DNA from: JABDMH01 sp965222645
GTDB taxonomy: Bacteria > Bacteroidota > Bacteroidia > Chitinophagales > Saprospiraceae
Reading direction: 5' to 3'
NCBI GenBank assembly: GCA_965222645.1
Contig: OZ244968.1
Coordinates: 6,014,001-6,078,000 of the forward strand
Length of the DNA stretch: 64,000 nt
The stretch's first letter is position 1. Every line of letters begins with the position of its first letter. The translations under genes were made by a program, and so were the position numbers. Of the stretch, positions 16,884 through 26,237 are shown in pieces. Below the pieces are notes generated by a model. It searched no databases. It was not told the DNA's origin and saw only the letters and a list, made by a program, of their open reading frames with translations.

Positions 16884-19277
16884 ATGCAAGTCGTAAAAAG
16901 AAGTGGTAAAAAGGAGGCTGTAAGCTTTGATAAGATTACCGCGCGAATTAAAAAACTGTGTTATGGTCTCAATGCAGATTTTATCGATTCCATTGAAATC
17001 GCAAAAAAAGTAATTCAGGGGCTATACGATGGTGTATCCACTGTTGAGTTAGACAATCTGGCTGCCGAAACTGCAGCTTCGATGGCAACTGTGCATCCAG
17101 ATTATGCGCTCTTGGCTGCGAGGATAGCCGTATCAAATCTGCACAAAGAGACCAAGAAATCTTTTTCGCAGACCATGGAGGCACTCCATAAGTATGTGGA
17201 CCCGGTGACCAAGGAAAAAGCGAGCTTGATAGGAGAGGAGACCATGGCGGTCATACGCAAACACAGGGACCGTCTCGATTCTGCCATTATTTATGATCGT
17301 GACTACGCCTTTGATTATTTTGGATTTAAGACATTGGAGCGTTCGTATCTGCTCAAAATGTACGGCCGGGCGGTAGAGCGGCCTCAACATTTATTAATGC
17401 GAACAGCCATCGGCATTCACGGTGATGATATTGATTCGGTCCTGGAGACTTATCATCTCATGTCTGAAAAATGGTTTATACACGCTACACCAACACTATT
17501 TAATGCAGGTACACCCAAACCTCAATTGTCTTCATGCTTTTTACTAAGTATGACCGAAGACAGCATTCCGGGGATATTCGAAACATTAAGTCGATGCGCT
17601 AAAATATCTCAATCCGCAGGAGGTATTGGATTGAGTATACATAATATCCGGGCACAGGGTAGCTACATAAAGGGCACTGGGGGAACCTCCAATGGAATAA
17701 TACCCATGCTCAAAGTGTACAATGATACGGCCCGGTACGTGGATCAGGGAGGTGGAAAAAGAAAGGGAGCATTTGCCGTGTATTTGGAGCCATGGCATGC
17801 CGACATCATGGATTTTTTAGAGCTGAAGAAAAATCACGGAAAAGAGGAGATGCGGGCTCGCGATCTGTTTTATGCACTGTGGATTCCCGATTTATTTATG
17901 GAGCGTGTGAAAGCAGACGGGGAGTGGTCTTTATTTTGTCCCAACGAATGTCCGGGCCTTTACGATAGCTACGGTGAGGAGTTTAATAAGCTCTATGAAA
18001 AGTATGAAAATGAGGGAAAAGCCAGAAAGACGCTTGGCGCTCAAGAAATATGGTTTAGCATTCTGGAGTCTCAGATAGAAACGGGTACACCGTATATTTT
18101 ATACAAAGACGCAGCAAATAAAAAGTCGAATCAGAAAAATCTGGGCACGATACGGTCGAGCAATTTATGCACAGAAATAATGGAGTACACATCTCCGGAT
18201 GAAGTGGCCGTTTGTAACCTGGCTTCGCTGAGCCTGGCAAAATTTATCGAGGGCAACCAGTACAATTTTCAGCGGCTTTTTGAAATTGCAAGAGTGGTGA
18301 CCCGAAACCTGAATAAGGTGATCGATGTAAACTATTATCCTATTGAGCAAGCCCAAACCTCCAATATGCGCCATCGTCCTATTGGAATCGGCGTGCAGGG
18401 TTTTGCCGATGCCTGCAGTTTGCTCAGGTACCCTTTTGACAGTCCCGAAGCAAGACAATTGAATAAAGACATTTTTGAAACGATATATTTTGCCGCACTT
18501 ACGGAAAGCTGTGAGATAGCAAAAGTAGACGGGCCTTATGAGACATTCGAAGGCTCGCCTGCAAGCCAGGGGATACTCCAGTACGATATGTGGGGAGTTT
18601 CTCCTTCAGAACGCTGGGATTGGGCCAGCCTGAAAACCGATATCCAGAAGCACGGCATACGCAACAGCTTATTGCTGGCGCCTATGCCTACTGCTTCTAC
18701 CTCACAAATTCTGGGCAATACAGAATGCTTCGAGCCCTACACATCAAATATTTACACACGCCGCACATTAAGCGGTGAATATATTGTCGTAAATAAGCAC
18801 TTACTAAATGATCTGATAGAGCGTGGGATTTGGGATCACGAGATGAAAGAACAACTCATGGCATCAAATGGTTCTATCCAAAATATTGAACGAATTCCGG
18901 ATGATCTGAAGGCACTTTATAAAACAGCCTATGAACTCAGCCAAAAAGTACTCATTGATATGGCTGCAGACCGGGGAGCATTTATTTGCCAAAGTCAAAG
19001 CTTAAATCTCTTTGTAGAAGAACCCAATTTCGGCAAATTGACATCGATGCATTTTTATGCCTGGAAAGCAGGCTTAAAGACGGGAATGTATTATTTGAGG
19101 TCAAAGGCGGCCGTCGATCCGATTAAATTCACATTGAGCCAGAAACACCAAAGGCAGTTTTCCAACGGCAATGGCCGGTCTGAGGGTACAGTCGTAAGTG
19201 AACAGATGGTGGAAGCGGCAACAGCACCATTGGCATGCAGCATCGATGACCCCACTTGTGAAGCCTGCAGTGCCTAA
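16884..19277 (+). CDS. nrdA: Ribonucleoside-diphosphate reductase, alpha (R1) subunit, class Ia
   Basis: 797 residues. An N-terminal ATP-cone (about 1-90, VVKRSGKKEAVSFDKI) gives overall activity control by ATP/dATP. The barrel carries QLSSCFLL (first redox cysteine), NLCTEI (active-site Asn, Cys and Glu) and VAVCNLASL (second redox cysteine). The radical-transfer tyrosine pair is in GMYYLRSKA. The C-terminal tail ends CEACSA, giving the CxxC re-reduced by thioredoxin or glutaredoxin. All key residues are present, so a working class Ia enzyme with NrdB is expected. No terminator was seen after it. Confidence 0.97.
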   Translation: MQVVKRSGKKEAVSFDKITARIKKLCYGLNADFIDSIEIAKKVIQGLYDGVSTVELDNLAAETAASMATVHPDYALLAARIAVSNLHKETKKSFSQTMEALHKYVDPVTKEKASLIGEETMAVIRKHRDRLDSAIIYDRDYAFDYFGFKTLERSYLLKMYGRAVERPQHLLMRTAIGIHGDDIDSVLETYHLMSEKWFIHATPTLFNAGTPKPQLSSCFLLSMTEDSIPGIFETLSRCAKISQSAGGIGLSIHNIRAQGSYIKGTGGTSNGIIPMLKVYNDTARYVDQGGGKRKGAFAVYLEPWHADIMDFLELKKNHGKEEMRARDLFYALWIPDLFMERVKADGEWSLFCPNECPGLYDSYGEEFNKLYEKYENEGKARKTLGAQEIWFSILESQIETGTPYILYKDAANKKSNQKNLGTIRSSNLCTEIMEYTSPDEVAVCNLASLSLAKFIEGNQYNFQRLFEIARVVTRNLNKVIDVNYYPIEQAQTSNMRHRPIGIGVQGFADACSLLRYPFDSPEARQLNKDIFETIYFAALTESCEIAKVDGPYETFEGSPASQGILQYDMWGVSPSERWDWASLKTDIQKHGIRNSLLLAPMPTASTSQILGNTECFEPYTSNIYTRRTLSGEYIVVNKHLLNDLIERGIWDHEMKEQLMASNGSIQNIERIPDDLKALYKTAYELSQKVLIDMAADRGAFICQSQSLNLFVEEPNFGKLTSMHFYAWKAGLKTGMYYLRSKAAVDPIKFTLSQKHQRQFSNGNGRSEGTVVSEQMVEAATAPLACSIDDPTCEACSA

Positions 19278-19372
19278 AAAACAAGTGCCGGGCTAAAAAT
19301 TTACAGTCTTTTTTACCATTCATTATAAAGGGCGAACACCTGATGTTCCCCTTTTTTCTACTTGGTCAGCAG

Positions 19373-19876
19373 ATGAAAAAGGTATTAATCATAGGTTGCA
19401 GCGGAGCCGGAAAAACAACCTTGGCAAATAAGCTCACCCAAAAGACGGGTCTACCCCTTATCTCACTGGACCAGTACTTCTGGAAGCCGCGCTGGCAGGA
19501 AACCGCAAGAGAAGAATGGGGCGAAATCGTGGCCGATCTATGTCAACAGAATAGATGGATAATGGATGGCAATTACAAAAGCACGTTGGAATTCAGACTG
19601 AGATATGCAGATACAATTATTTTTCTGGATTTTCCTACTCCCGTTTGCCTCTGGCGTTCGATAAAAAGAATACTACACCACTGGAGAAGAGTGCGTCCGG
19701 GAGGGCCGGCTGGTTGCCCAGAACGATTTGATATCAAATTCCTGTGGTACGTGATAACCTTCAATAGACTATACAGACCCAAGATCATAGCATTGCTCCA
19801 CAAAAGACGGGTTGACTCAGAATTAATTATTTTCAAGTCTCGAAAAAAAGTTGAGAGATGGTTGAAATCGCAATAA
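19373..19876 (+). CDS. Small P-loop NTPase/kinase of the FlaR (topology modulation) type
   Basis: The open frame begins at 19343 but the ATG at 19373 (MKKVLIIGCSGAGKTT) places the Walker A motif GCSGAGKTT at residues 8-16, as in homologues. Other family features are LISLDQYFWKP, the NRWIMDGNYKSTL segment (adenylate-kinase-like lid entry) and a lysine/arginine-rich end. About 168 residues. Relatives are annotated as DNA topology modulation protein FlaR or adenylate-kinase-like; the real substrate is not known. It stands between nrdA and a PhyH dioxygenase with short gaps and is perhaps part of one transcript. Confidence 0.8.
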   Translation: MKKVLIIGCSGAGKTTLANKLTQKTGLPLISLDQYFWKPRWQETAREEWGEIVADLCQQNRWIMDGNYKSTLEFRLRYADTIIFLDFPTPVCLWRSIKRILHHWRRVRPGGPAGCPERFDIKFLWYVITFNRLYRPKIIALLHKRRVDSELIIFKSRKKVERWLKSQ

Positions 19877-19910
19877 GTAAACCTGTATTTACAATTAGAA
19901 AACCGCTTTG

Positions 19911-20825
19911 ATGGCGCAGCAAGATTTATCTAAAATACACCATCTAGTTACGGACTTGTTTCAATGGCCCACTTCGAGCAATGAATGGGAGCAGTATTTG
20001 CTGTCAGATGAGCAGGTGGAGTTCTTCAATAAGAATGGATATCTCTCAAATGTCAAGATGCTAAACAAAAGGCAAGTTGGGAAGTTGAGAGACGAACTGG
20101 AGCAAATAAGAAATCCACAGCATCCCGGCCACCACTTATTCTATGAATTTTCATCAAACGAATCTGCGAATCCAAATACGGTTTTATTCCATTCACTCGG
20201 ACATTGGAGGATTACTCCCGGATTCCATGATGTGCTTTGGAATCCCGCATTCGTCGTGGCCGCTAGTCAATTGTTGGGTGATGTGCCGGTAAGATTTTGG
20301 CATGACCAGCTCTTCTGCAAACCTGCTCATCACGGTGGAGTAGTTGCCTGGCACCAGGATTATTCTTATTGGACTCGCACAAAATCAATGCAACACCTCA
20401 CTTGTTGGGTGGGGCTTGACGACGCTAGTATCGAGAACGGCTGCGTTCAGTATATTCCGGGAAGTCACCGTTGGGGCCTTCTCGAAAAACCGGAACTCGC
20501 AGGAGATATGGATGGCCTCATGGACTTCATTCAGGAAAAGCACAAAAACGAATTTCATCCGGTGCCCGCAGAGATGAAAATGGGTTACGGTACTTTTCAC
20601 CATCCTTTGACCGTACATGGCTCCTATGAAAATAAATCCTCGAGATCGCGCCGGGCCTATGTGCTCAATGTATTTGCGGATGGGACGTTTTCGGATAGCA
20701 ATGATCCTTTGTTGCATGGTGTCCCGACAGTACCGCGGGGACAAAAATTGGGGGGTCAGTTTTTCCCTTTACTCTTCGATCCCGCAAAATCGCTGATACC
20801 GGATCCAGAACAGGCACAAGTTTGA
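19911..20825 (+). CDS. Phytanoyl-CoA dioxygenase (PhyH) family protein
   Basis: The first in-frame ATG is at 19911 (the TTG one codon earlier is less likely). 304 residues with the double-stranded beta-helix of Fe(II)/2-oxoglutarate dioxygenases: the iron ligands are His148 and Asp150 in WHQDYSYW and His236 in PLTVHGS, and SRRAYVLN supplies the 2-oxoglutarate-binding arginine. ENGCVQYIPGSHRWG is typical of PhyH proteins. Such enzymes hydroxylate aliphatic carbons of varied small molecules; the substrate here is unknown. No biosynthetic cluster surrounds it. Confidence 0.85.
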   Translation: MAQQDLSKIHHLVTDLFQWPTSSNEWEQYLLSDEQVEFFNKNGYLSNVKMLNKRQVGKLRDELEQIRNPQHPGHHLFYEFSSNESANPNTVLFHSLGHWRITPGFHDVLWNPAFVVAASQLLGDVPVRFWHDQLFCKPAHHGGVVAWHQDYSYWTRTKSMQHLTCWVGLDDASIENGCVQYIPGSHRWGLLEKPELAGDMDGLMDFIQEKHKNEFHPVPAEMKMGYGTFHHPLTVHGSYENKSSRSRRAYVLNVFADGTFSDSNDPLLHGVPTVPRGQKLGGQFFPLLFDPAKSLIPDPEQAQV

Positions 20826-20864
20826 CAACGGTACAAAGGGCCCGCAAATGATTAGTTTTGCAGG

Positions 20865-22766
20865 GTGCTACGGCTAAATATCACGGATTGGCTGCCTACT
20901 ACCAAAAAAGAAGTTGAATATCACGGTTGGGAGGAACTCGATGTGATCTTGATTTCGGGTGATGCTTACGTAGACCATCCCTCATTTGGTACAGCCGTCA
21001 TAGGCAGGATTATTGAGAATGAAGGTCTGCGAGTTGCGATTATTCCTCAGCCCAACTGGCAAGATGACCTGCGAGATTTTAAGAAACTGGGAAGGCCACG
21101 ACTATTTTTTGGAGTGACTGGGGGCTGTATGGATCCCATTGTAAATCATTACACCGCTGCTAAGCGGAGAAGATCCACGGATGCTTACACCCCCTGGGGA
21201 CGCTCGGGATTTCGACCGGATTATGCAACTACTGTTTATTCCAATATTCTCAAAGACCTGTATCCGGACATTCCGGTTGTAATTGGGGGAATAGAGGCAT
21301 CCCTTCGGCGTGTGACACATTATGATTATTGGTCTGATCAATTGAAGCCCTCGATTTTGGAGGATAGCAACGCTGATATGCTGGTCTATGGAATGGGCGA
21401 AATGCCGCTGCGTCACATTTTGAAATTACTGGCAAAAGGCGTTCCCTTTGAATCGCTTACCACAGTTCCGCAAACGGCTTACCTATGGTCTGCAAGTCGC
21501 GAATTGCCCCGGAACAAAAATTGGCAAACGAAATCAATCGCCAGTCACGAAGAATGCCTTCGGAACAAAAGAGCCTTTGCGGCCAATTTTAAAGTGATCG
21601 AGCAAGAATCAAACAAGATACATGGTCGGAGACTTATCCAAGCTATTGACGATCGACAGCTCGTCATTAATCCACCATATCCCCCAATGACTGAGCACCA
21701 GATAGACCAGTCTTTTGATCTACCCTTTACTAGGCTGCCTCATCCCAAATATAAGAAGCGAGGATCGATACCGGCATTCGAAATGATCAAATTTTCGATA
21801 AACATGCACAGGGGTTGTTTTGGTGGATGTAGTTTTTGTACAATCTCGGCACATCAGGGCAAGTTTGTTTCGAGCCGGAGCGAAAAGTCAATTTTGGAAG
21901 AAGTGGAGAAAGTGACTCAAATGCCTGACTTCAAGGGATACATAAGTGATCTGGGTGGTCCATCGGCGAATATGTATAGGATGAAAGGGAAAGACCCGGA
22001 GATCTGCGAGAGGTGTGTCAGTCCTTCTTGCATCCATCCCGTGATTTGCGATAATCTGGACACTGATCACTCTGCCATGACCCGCTTATACCGGAAAGTT
22101 AATCAGCACCCCGGTGTGAAAAAAGCTTTTGTCGGTAGCGGAATTAGGTATGATCTACTTGTCAAATCGTATAATAAGAAAGCAGATGAGAATGATCTGG
22201 ATGAATATCTGAAGGAAGTAGTATGCAATCATGTGAGTGGAAGACTGAAGGTGGCGCCCGAGCATACATCCGAAAACACCTTAAAACTCATGCGAAAGCC
22301 TTCTTTCGACCATTTTCACAGGTTTAAAGAGAAATATGATGCGATCAATGAGAGAAATGGTCTTCATCAGCCGCTGATCCCATATTTCATTAGCAGTCAT
22401 CCGGGTTGCAAAGAAGAAGATATGGCTCACCTGGCAGCGGAGACCAAGGAAATGGGGTTTAAACTCGATCAGGTGCAAGATTTTACCCCTACGCCGATGA
22501 CAGTGGCAACGGTGATCTACTACTCTGGTCTACATCCCTACACATTGCGCCCCGTCTACACCGCTAAGACAAAGACTGAGAAAAAACATCAGCATTTGTT
22601 CTTCTTTTGGTACAAGAAGTCGAATCACCGGCTGATCAGGGCAAAGCTAAAGGCTATGGGCAGGACTGATCTTCTCAAGAGGCTTCTGAGACAAAATGTA
22701 CCGGAATTAAAGAATAGAGCGGATGACAGACATGCAAAGAGAAGGGGACTCAAGCGGGGTAAATAA
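20865..22766 (+). CDS. ygiQ: YgiQ family radical SAM protein
   Basis: 633 residues, starting at a GTG (the nearby ATG at 20848 is out of frame and soon stops). An N-terminal YgiQ domain (DVILISGDAYVDHPSFGTAVIGR, about 27-50) is followed by a radical-SAM core with the iron-sulfur motif Cys318-x3-Cys322-x2-Cys325 (HRGCFGGCSFC). Another cysteine set in EICERCVSPSCIHPVICDN could hold a second cluster or zinc. The C-terminal third includes the DUF3362 region (HPYTLRPVYTAKT...). The family is widespread and its reaction is not established. The gene stands alone between phyH and a short conserved gene. Confidence 0.92.
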   Translation: MLRLNITDWLPTTKKEVEYHGWEELDVILISGDAYVDHPSFGTAVIGRIIENEGLRVAIIPQPNWQDDLRDFKKLGRPRLFFGVTGGCMDPIVNHYTAAKRRRSTDAYTPWGRSGFRPDYATTVYSNILKDLYPDIPVVIGGIEASLRRVTHYDYWSDQLKPSILEDSNADMLVYGMGEMPLRHILKLLAKGVPFESLTTVPQTAYLWSASRELPRNKNWQTKSIASHEECLRNKRAFAANFKVIEQESNKIHGRRLIQAIDDRQLVINPPYPPMTEHQIDQSFDLPFTRLPHPKYKKRGSIPAFEMIKFSINMHRGCFGGCSFCTISAHQGKFVSSRSEKSILEEVEKVTQMPDFKGYISDLGGPSANMYRMKGKDPEICERCVSPSCIHPVICDNLDTDHSAMTRLYRKVNQHPGVKKAFVGSGIRYDLLVKSYNKKADENDLDEYLKEVVCNHVSGRLKVAPEHTSENTLKLMRKPSFDHFHRFKEKYDAINERNGLHQPLIPYFISSHPGCKEEDMAHLAAETKEMGFKLDQVQDFTPTPMTVATVIYYSGLHPYTLRPVYTAKTKTEKKHQHLFFFWYKKSNHRLIRAKLKAMGRTDLLKRLLRQNVPELKNRADDRHAKRRGLKRGK

Positions 22767-22884
22767 AACAAAATGCCCTTCCGTATAATCCTTTTTGTAT
22801 TTTTTCCGTTTAATTAGATGACGGTCTATGATAGAAGCGAGCTCTACCCCCTAGCTCCGAAGTCAACATTAAATATTCCAAAGA

Positions 22885-23103
22885 ATGCAACGAACATCTT
22901 CCTGGCTCTCTTATAGTAAAACAATCCTGGAGAAGGTAAGCTTTGACCAAGGAATCTTCCGTAAAGAATTGCGCAAATCACTGAAGAGACTCACTCGTGA
23001 GGAGGTCCGTAAGCTTGAGGACTGGTGTATCAATAACCTGAACCTTTTTGTATCACTCATTGCGGTGAGAGAAATATCTGAACACCTTGCCTTGAATACC
23101 TAG
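22885..23103 (+). CDS. Small conserved hypothetical protein (72 aa)
   Basis: A 72-residue mostly helical, basic protein: WLSYSKTILEKVSFDQGIFRKEL is followed by KSLKRLTREEVRKLEDWC. It resembles short proteins found across Bacteroidota that share the SYSKTILEKVSFD start, so it is probably real despite its size. No signal peptide or membrane segment. It could be a small regulator or a ribosome/nucleic-acid-associated protein, but nothing in the sequence decides this. It begins 118 bases after ygiQ. Confidence 0.6.
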   Translation: MQRTSSWLSYSKTILEKVSFDQGIFRKELRKSLKRLTREEVRKLEDWCINNLNLFVSLIAVREISEHLALNT

Positions 23104-23462
23104 TACATTGTCATGTGAAAGATTGTCGTTAATTCTGGCTTCTTTTTCCGAGGTGCTTCGTTGCAGAGCCCTGTCTGCCGGCAGGCAGGCTCGCTATAGC
23201 TCCAGCTACCTTTCCCATCCGCGATGCGGTTGATTCGTTTGGATGTCCACCGGACATCCACGGCTACACCGATCACTCATCAATGTTCTGTCGCCTTGCC
23301 CCTCGATAAAATAAACTCAGAATTATTCGGCATATTCCACTAGACTATGTACTAGAATTATCCCATTTCATTTGCTATTTTTCGGCTGAAAACCTGTCCT
23401 GCTCCACGCCAGCAATTGTATTTAGTCGTATTTTGAATAGTTCCAAAGTTGTTGGTGATTGA
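23104..23462. repeat. Palindrome-rich intergenic repeat (candidate dispersed element)
   Basis: This 359-base gap lies between two converging genes. Within 23165-23275 are three hairpins in close order: CCTGTCTGCCGGCAGGCAGG (23170-23189, one mismatched pair), CCGC-GAT-GCGG (23219-23229) and TGGATGTCC-ACC-GGACATCCA (23240-23260, 9-bp perfect stem). The composition is much more GC-rich than the flanks. Such compact palindrome sets are typical of REP-like elements repeated through Bacteroidota chromosomes. The rest of the gap shows nothing recognisable. Confidence 0.55.
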
Positions 23463-24182
23463 TCACCTTCTTCCCAGATGCTTATCGAGTTGAAAAATCA
23501 CGGCCTTCATGTCTTTGGGTAAAGGAGCCTTAAAAGTAGAGAGATCCCCATCTGAAGACGGAATAGAAAGGACATGGGAGTGGAGTGGAGTACGATGCAG
23601 GAGAGGACGCTCTTTGGTCTTACCCTTGTAGTTTCTGATCAGAGTTGAAAGCATAAATTTTGTGAGGCCGCCATACTTGCTATCGACTAGCAGGGGATGA
23701 CCGATATGCCGGAGGTGTACTCTTATCTGATGTGTACGGCCGGTCTTAATATCCAACTCCGCCAGCGTGTATCCCGGCCATTTTGCAAGTACGTGATAAT
23801 GCGTCAAAGCCTTTTTTCCCCCTTTCGCGATGGAGACTTTATTCTTGTTATTGAGTTTCTCAATAGGTGCTTCTATCAGTCCCTCCATTTCGTCAAATTC
23901 TCCCATGGTCAGAGCCAGATATTTTTTGGCCACTCTTCTTTTCATAAAGGCTTCCGAAAGGGATCTATGTGTCACAGGATTTTTTGCAAAACACATGGCA
24001 CCTGTTGTATCCCGATCCAATCTGTGCACTACGTAGAGCTTGCCAAAATACTTTCCTAAATAATTGAGGAGATTCGGGCTGCTTTTATCGTGCCTGTCCG
24101 GGAGTGTGGGAAATCCTGCATTTTTATTGACAACAAGTAAATCATTATCTTCGAAAAGAATTTGCGGTTTTTTTCTCATCAA
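23463..24182 (-). CDS. RluA family pseudouridine synthase
   Basis: 239 residues. The catalytic motif HRLDRDTTGAM (53-63) holds the essential Asp56. Other RluA blocks are LLVVNKNAGFPTLP (15-28), GRTHQIRVHLRHIGHPLLVDSKYGG (near 165-190) and PLLHRTPLHSHVL. There is no S4 domain in front, as in RluA/TruC-type enzymes. It isomerises uridine to pseudouridine in rRNA or tRNA; the target position is not predictable from this sequence alone. The divergent/upstream neighbour on the same strand is the RibF-glycosyltransferase fusion, about 55 bases away. Confidence 0.92.
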   Translation of the reverse strand: MMRKKPQILFEDNDLLVVNKNAGFPTLPDRHDKSSPNLLNYLGKYFGKLYVVHRLDRDTTGAMCFAKNPVTHRSLSEAFMKRRVAKKYLALTMGEFDEMEGLIEAPIEKLNNKNKVSIAKGGKKALTHYHVLAKWPGYTLAELDIKTGRTHQIRVHLRHIGHPLLVDSKYGGLTKFMLSTLIRNYKGKTKERPLLHRTPLHSHVLSIPSSDGDLSTFKAPLPKDMKAVIFQLDKHLGRR

Positions 24183-24236
24183 AATTACTTACAGGGAAAT
24201 TCAAATATTGTGAAACGATCGGAAGCTCCTCGAAGA

Positions 24237-26237
24237 TCAAAGATATTTATTTGAGGCGTGTCGCAAATCGTGATATTTTTTTCTGCCCATTACAAAAAAT
24301 TCCCAGACGATGCTACCGGAGTAACGACCTACTCCCGAATTATCGATCCCGATCCTGATCCTTTCCACAAGTAATTTTATCTTTTGTCTTTTTTCCCAAA
24401 TGCTTGGAAAATGCACAATGGTGTATGTTAAGGCTCTCACCACAGCTGCAGCATTTTTAAATTCGCCAATGGCAACAAATCTAAGCAGGGCTACGAGATC
24501 AAGGCCAAGCCTCAAAGGGAGTAGCCATATCAATCTTGTGCCTTTTTCATTCTTCAGAAGTAGGCTAAATCCATTTCTAAAATTGAGATACGTTTTTTTT
24601 GCACTGAGATAAGAAAGTGTCCCTCCCCCTTTATGATAGACTACAGCACTGGGAATGACATACGATTTATAACCAGCTCTCTTCAGCCTCCAACACAAAT
24701 CGATCTCCTCCATATGTGCAAAAAAATCGACATCAAAGCCCCCGGACTTTTCAAATAAATCTTTCTTAATGACCATTGCTGCACCACTCGTCCAAAAGAT
24801 TTCTTTTGCCTGGTCATACTGGCCCATATCTTCTTCTGTTTCGGATAAAATTCTTCCCTGGCAAAAGGGATATCCCAAAGCATCCAGTAATCCGCCTGCT
24901 GCTCCGGCATATTCAAATTTACCGCGTCGATCAGATGAGAGAACTTTCGGCTGTACTACCGCTACATCCGGTCTTTCAGAAATAAAATCGATTAACTTAT
25001 TGACCCAATTGGTGGTGACTTCAACATCAGAATTAAGCAGTACAATGTATTCTGAATTAACCTTTTTTATGGCCTGATTGTAACCCTCTGCAAAGCCATA
25101 ATTTTTCGAAAGTCTCAGGATTTTTATCCCTGGGTATTGAGTTTCTAAGAAAGAAACAGAGTCATCATCCGAGCCATTGTCGGCGACTACAATTTCAAAT
25201 GTGGATGTGGACCTTACAACACTGGGTAAAAAATACTCCAAGTGCTCTCTTCCATTATAATTGAGTATTAAAATACTAGCGCGTTTTTTTACACTCGAAT
25301 CGGAGTCGAAAAAAGACTGGGTGTCATATTTATCTTTGTCCAGCTGACGGCGTAAAGATTCGAGGTTGTCAAATTTTTCATCGTCCCTGATGAATTTTAG
25401 GATTTCCAATGTCAGTTCCTCTCCGTAAATGTCCTCTGTAAAATCAAAAATGTTTACCTCAACAGATTTTTTACCAGACTGCGATACCGTTGGTCTCTTG
25501 CCAATGTACATCATCCCGTTGAACCTTCTATTTCCGTACACCACCTGTACAGCGTAAATACCATCAGCTGGAAGTAATTTCAAAGGATTTTCTATTTCGA
25601 TATTTGCAGTGGGGTAGCCAAGCTTCTCGCCGATTTGTTCTCCTTCTATTACTTTTCCGGTCAGATGATATGGGTGTCCCAAGAGGATGTTTGCCTGCTT
25701 AATATTGCCATCTAATAAAAAATTACGAATCCTCGTACTGCTTATCTGGAGCTCTTCAGTCATTTTTTGAGGCAATTCATATACCTTGAAATTACTTTTA
25801 CGTTCGTAATTTCTTAAATAGTCAATATTACCCTTTCGATGTAGCCCAAAACGATGATCATATCCGATTACGATCGCAGCAGGATTAAACTGTTGTACAA
25901 TAAATTTCTCGATATATTCATCTGCACTTAGATGCGAAAACTCTACAGTAAAGGGACAGAAGATTAGATGATCAATGCCCAGGGCGCCGAAGTAGTTGCT
26001 TTTCTCCCTGTTTGTAGATAATAGTCGCAACGTTTTATCTCTGGGGTAAATCACTTGTCTGGGGTGCGGGGTAAAAGTTACAACTACAGTTTCCCCATTA
26101 ATCTCTGAGGAAAGATTCATCATTTTTTCAATAATGCCCTTGTGACCCAGGTGGACACCATCAAAGGATCCCAATGTAAGTACTGCATTTGTAAATGCAG
26201 GAAGGTTTTCAATACCGTGATGGATGAGCATTTCCAA
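24237..26237 (-). CDS. ribF: Fusion: bifunctional riboflavin kinase/FAD synthetase + family 2 glycosyltransferase
   Basis: A single uninterrupted 666-residue frame. Residues 1-185 are the FAD synthetase (FMN adenylyltransferase) domain with GSFDGVHLGHKG (23-34) and the ISSTRIR motif (165-171). Residues 186-310 are the riboflavin kinase domain with GYPTANIE (207-214) and the usual RibF ending LRRQLDKDKYDTQSFF (295-310). From about 318 a complete GT2 domain follows: ASILILNYNG (320-329), VVADNGSDDDS (350-360), VLLNSDVEV (399-407) as the metal-binding DxD-like site, and WTSGAAMVIKK and HMEEIDLCWRLKRAGYK. A hydrophobic C-terminal stretch (RLIWLLPLRLGLDLVALL) may bind the membrane. RibF makes FMN and FAD; the GT2 part resembles rhamnosyl/dTDP-sugar transferases. 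RibF is normally about 310 residues and stands alone, so the join is unusual. Confidence 0.9.
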   Translation of the reverse strand: MEMLIHHGIENLPAFTNAVLTLGSFDGVHLGHKGIIEKMMNLSSEINGETVVVTFTPHPRQVIYPRDKTLRLLSTNREKSNYFGALGIDHLIFCPFTVEFSHLSADEYIEKFIVQQFNPAAIVIGYDHRFGLHRKGNIDYLRNYERKSNFKVYELPQKMTEELQISSTRIRNFLLDGNIKQANILLGHPYHLTGKVIEGEQIGEKLGYPTANIEIENPLKLLPADGIYAVQVVYGNRRFNGMMYIGKRPTVSQSGKKSVEVNIFDFTEDIYGEELTLEILKFIRDDEKFDNLESLRRQLDKDKYDTQSFFDSDSSVKKRASILILNYNGREHLEYFLPSVVRSTSTFEIVVADNGSDDDSVSFLETQYPGIKILRLSKNYGFAEGYNQAIKKVNSEYIVLLNSDVEVTTNWVNKLIDFISERPDVAVVQPKVLSSDRRGKFEYAGAAGGLLDALGYPFCQGRILSETEEDMGQYDQAKEIFWTSGAAMVIKKDLFEKSGGFDVDFFAHMEEIDLCWRLKRAGYKSYVIPSAVVYHKGGGTLSYLSAKKTYLNFRNGFSLLLKNEKGTRLIWLLPLRLGLDLVALLRFVAIGEFKNAAAVVRALTYTIVHFPSIWEKRQKIKLLVERIRIGIDNSGVGRYSGSIVWEFFVMGRKKYHDLRHASNKYL

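Noticed and set aside
24237..26237. Possibility that the RibF-GT2 join is a sequencing frameshift
   Set aside because: The frame is continuous across the join, both domains keep their reading frame and no stop lies between them. A frameshift would usually break one domain. A lost stop cannot be excluded and is listed under the finding.
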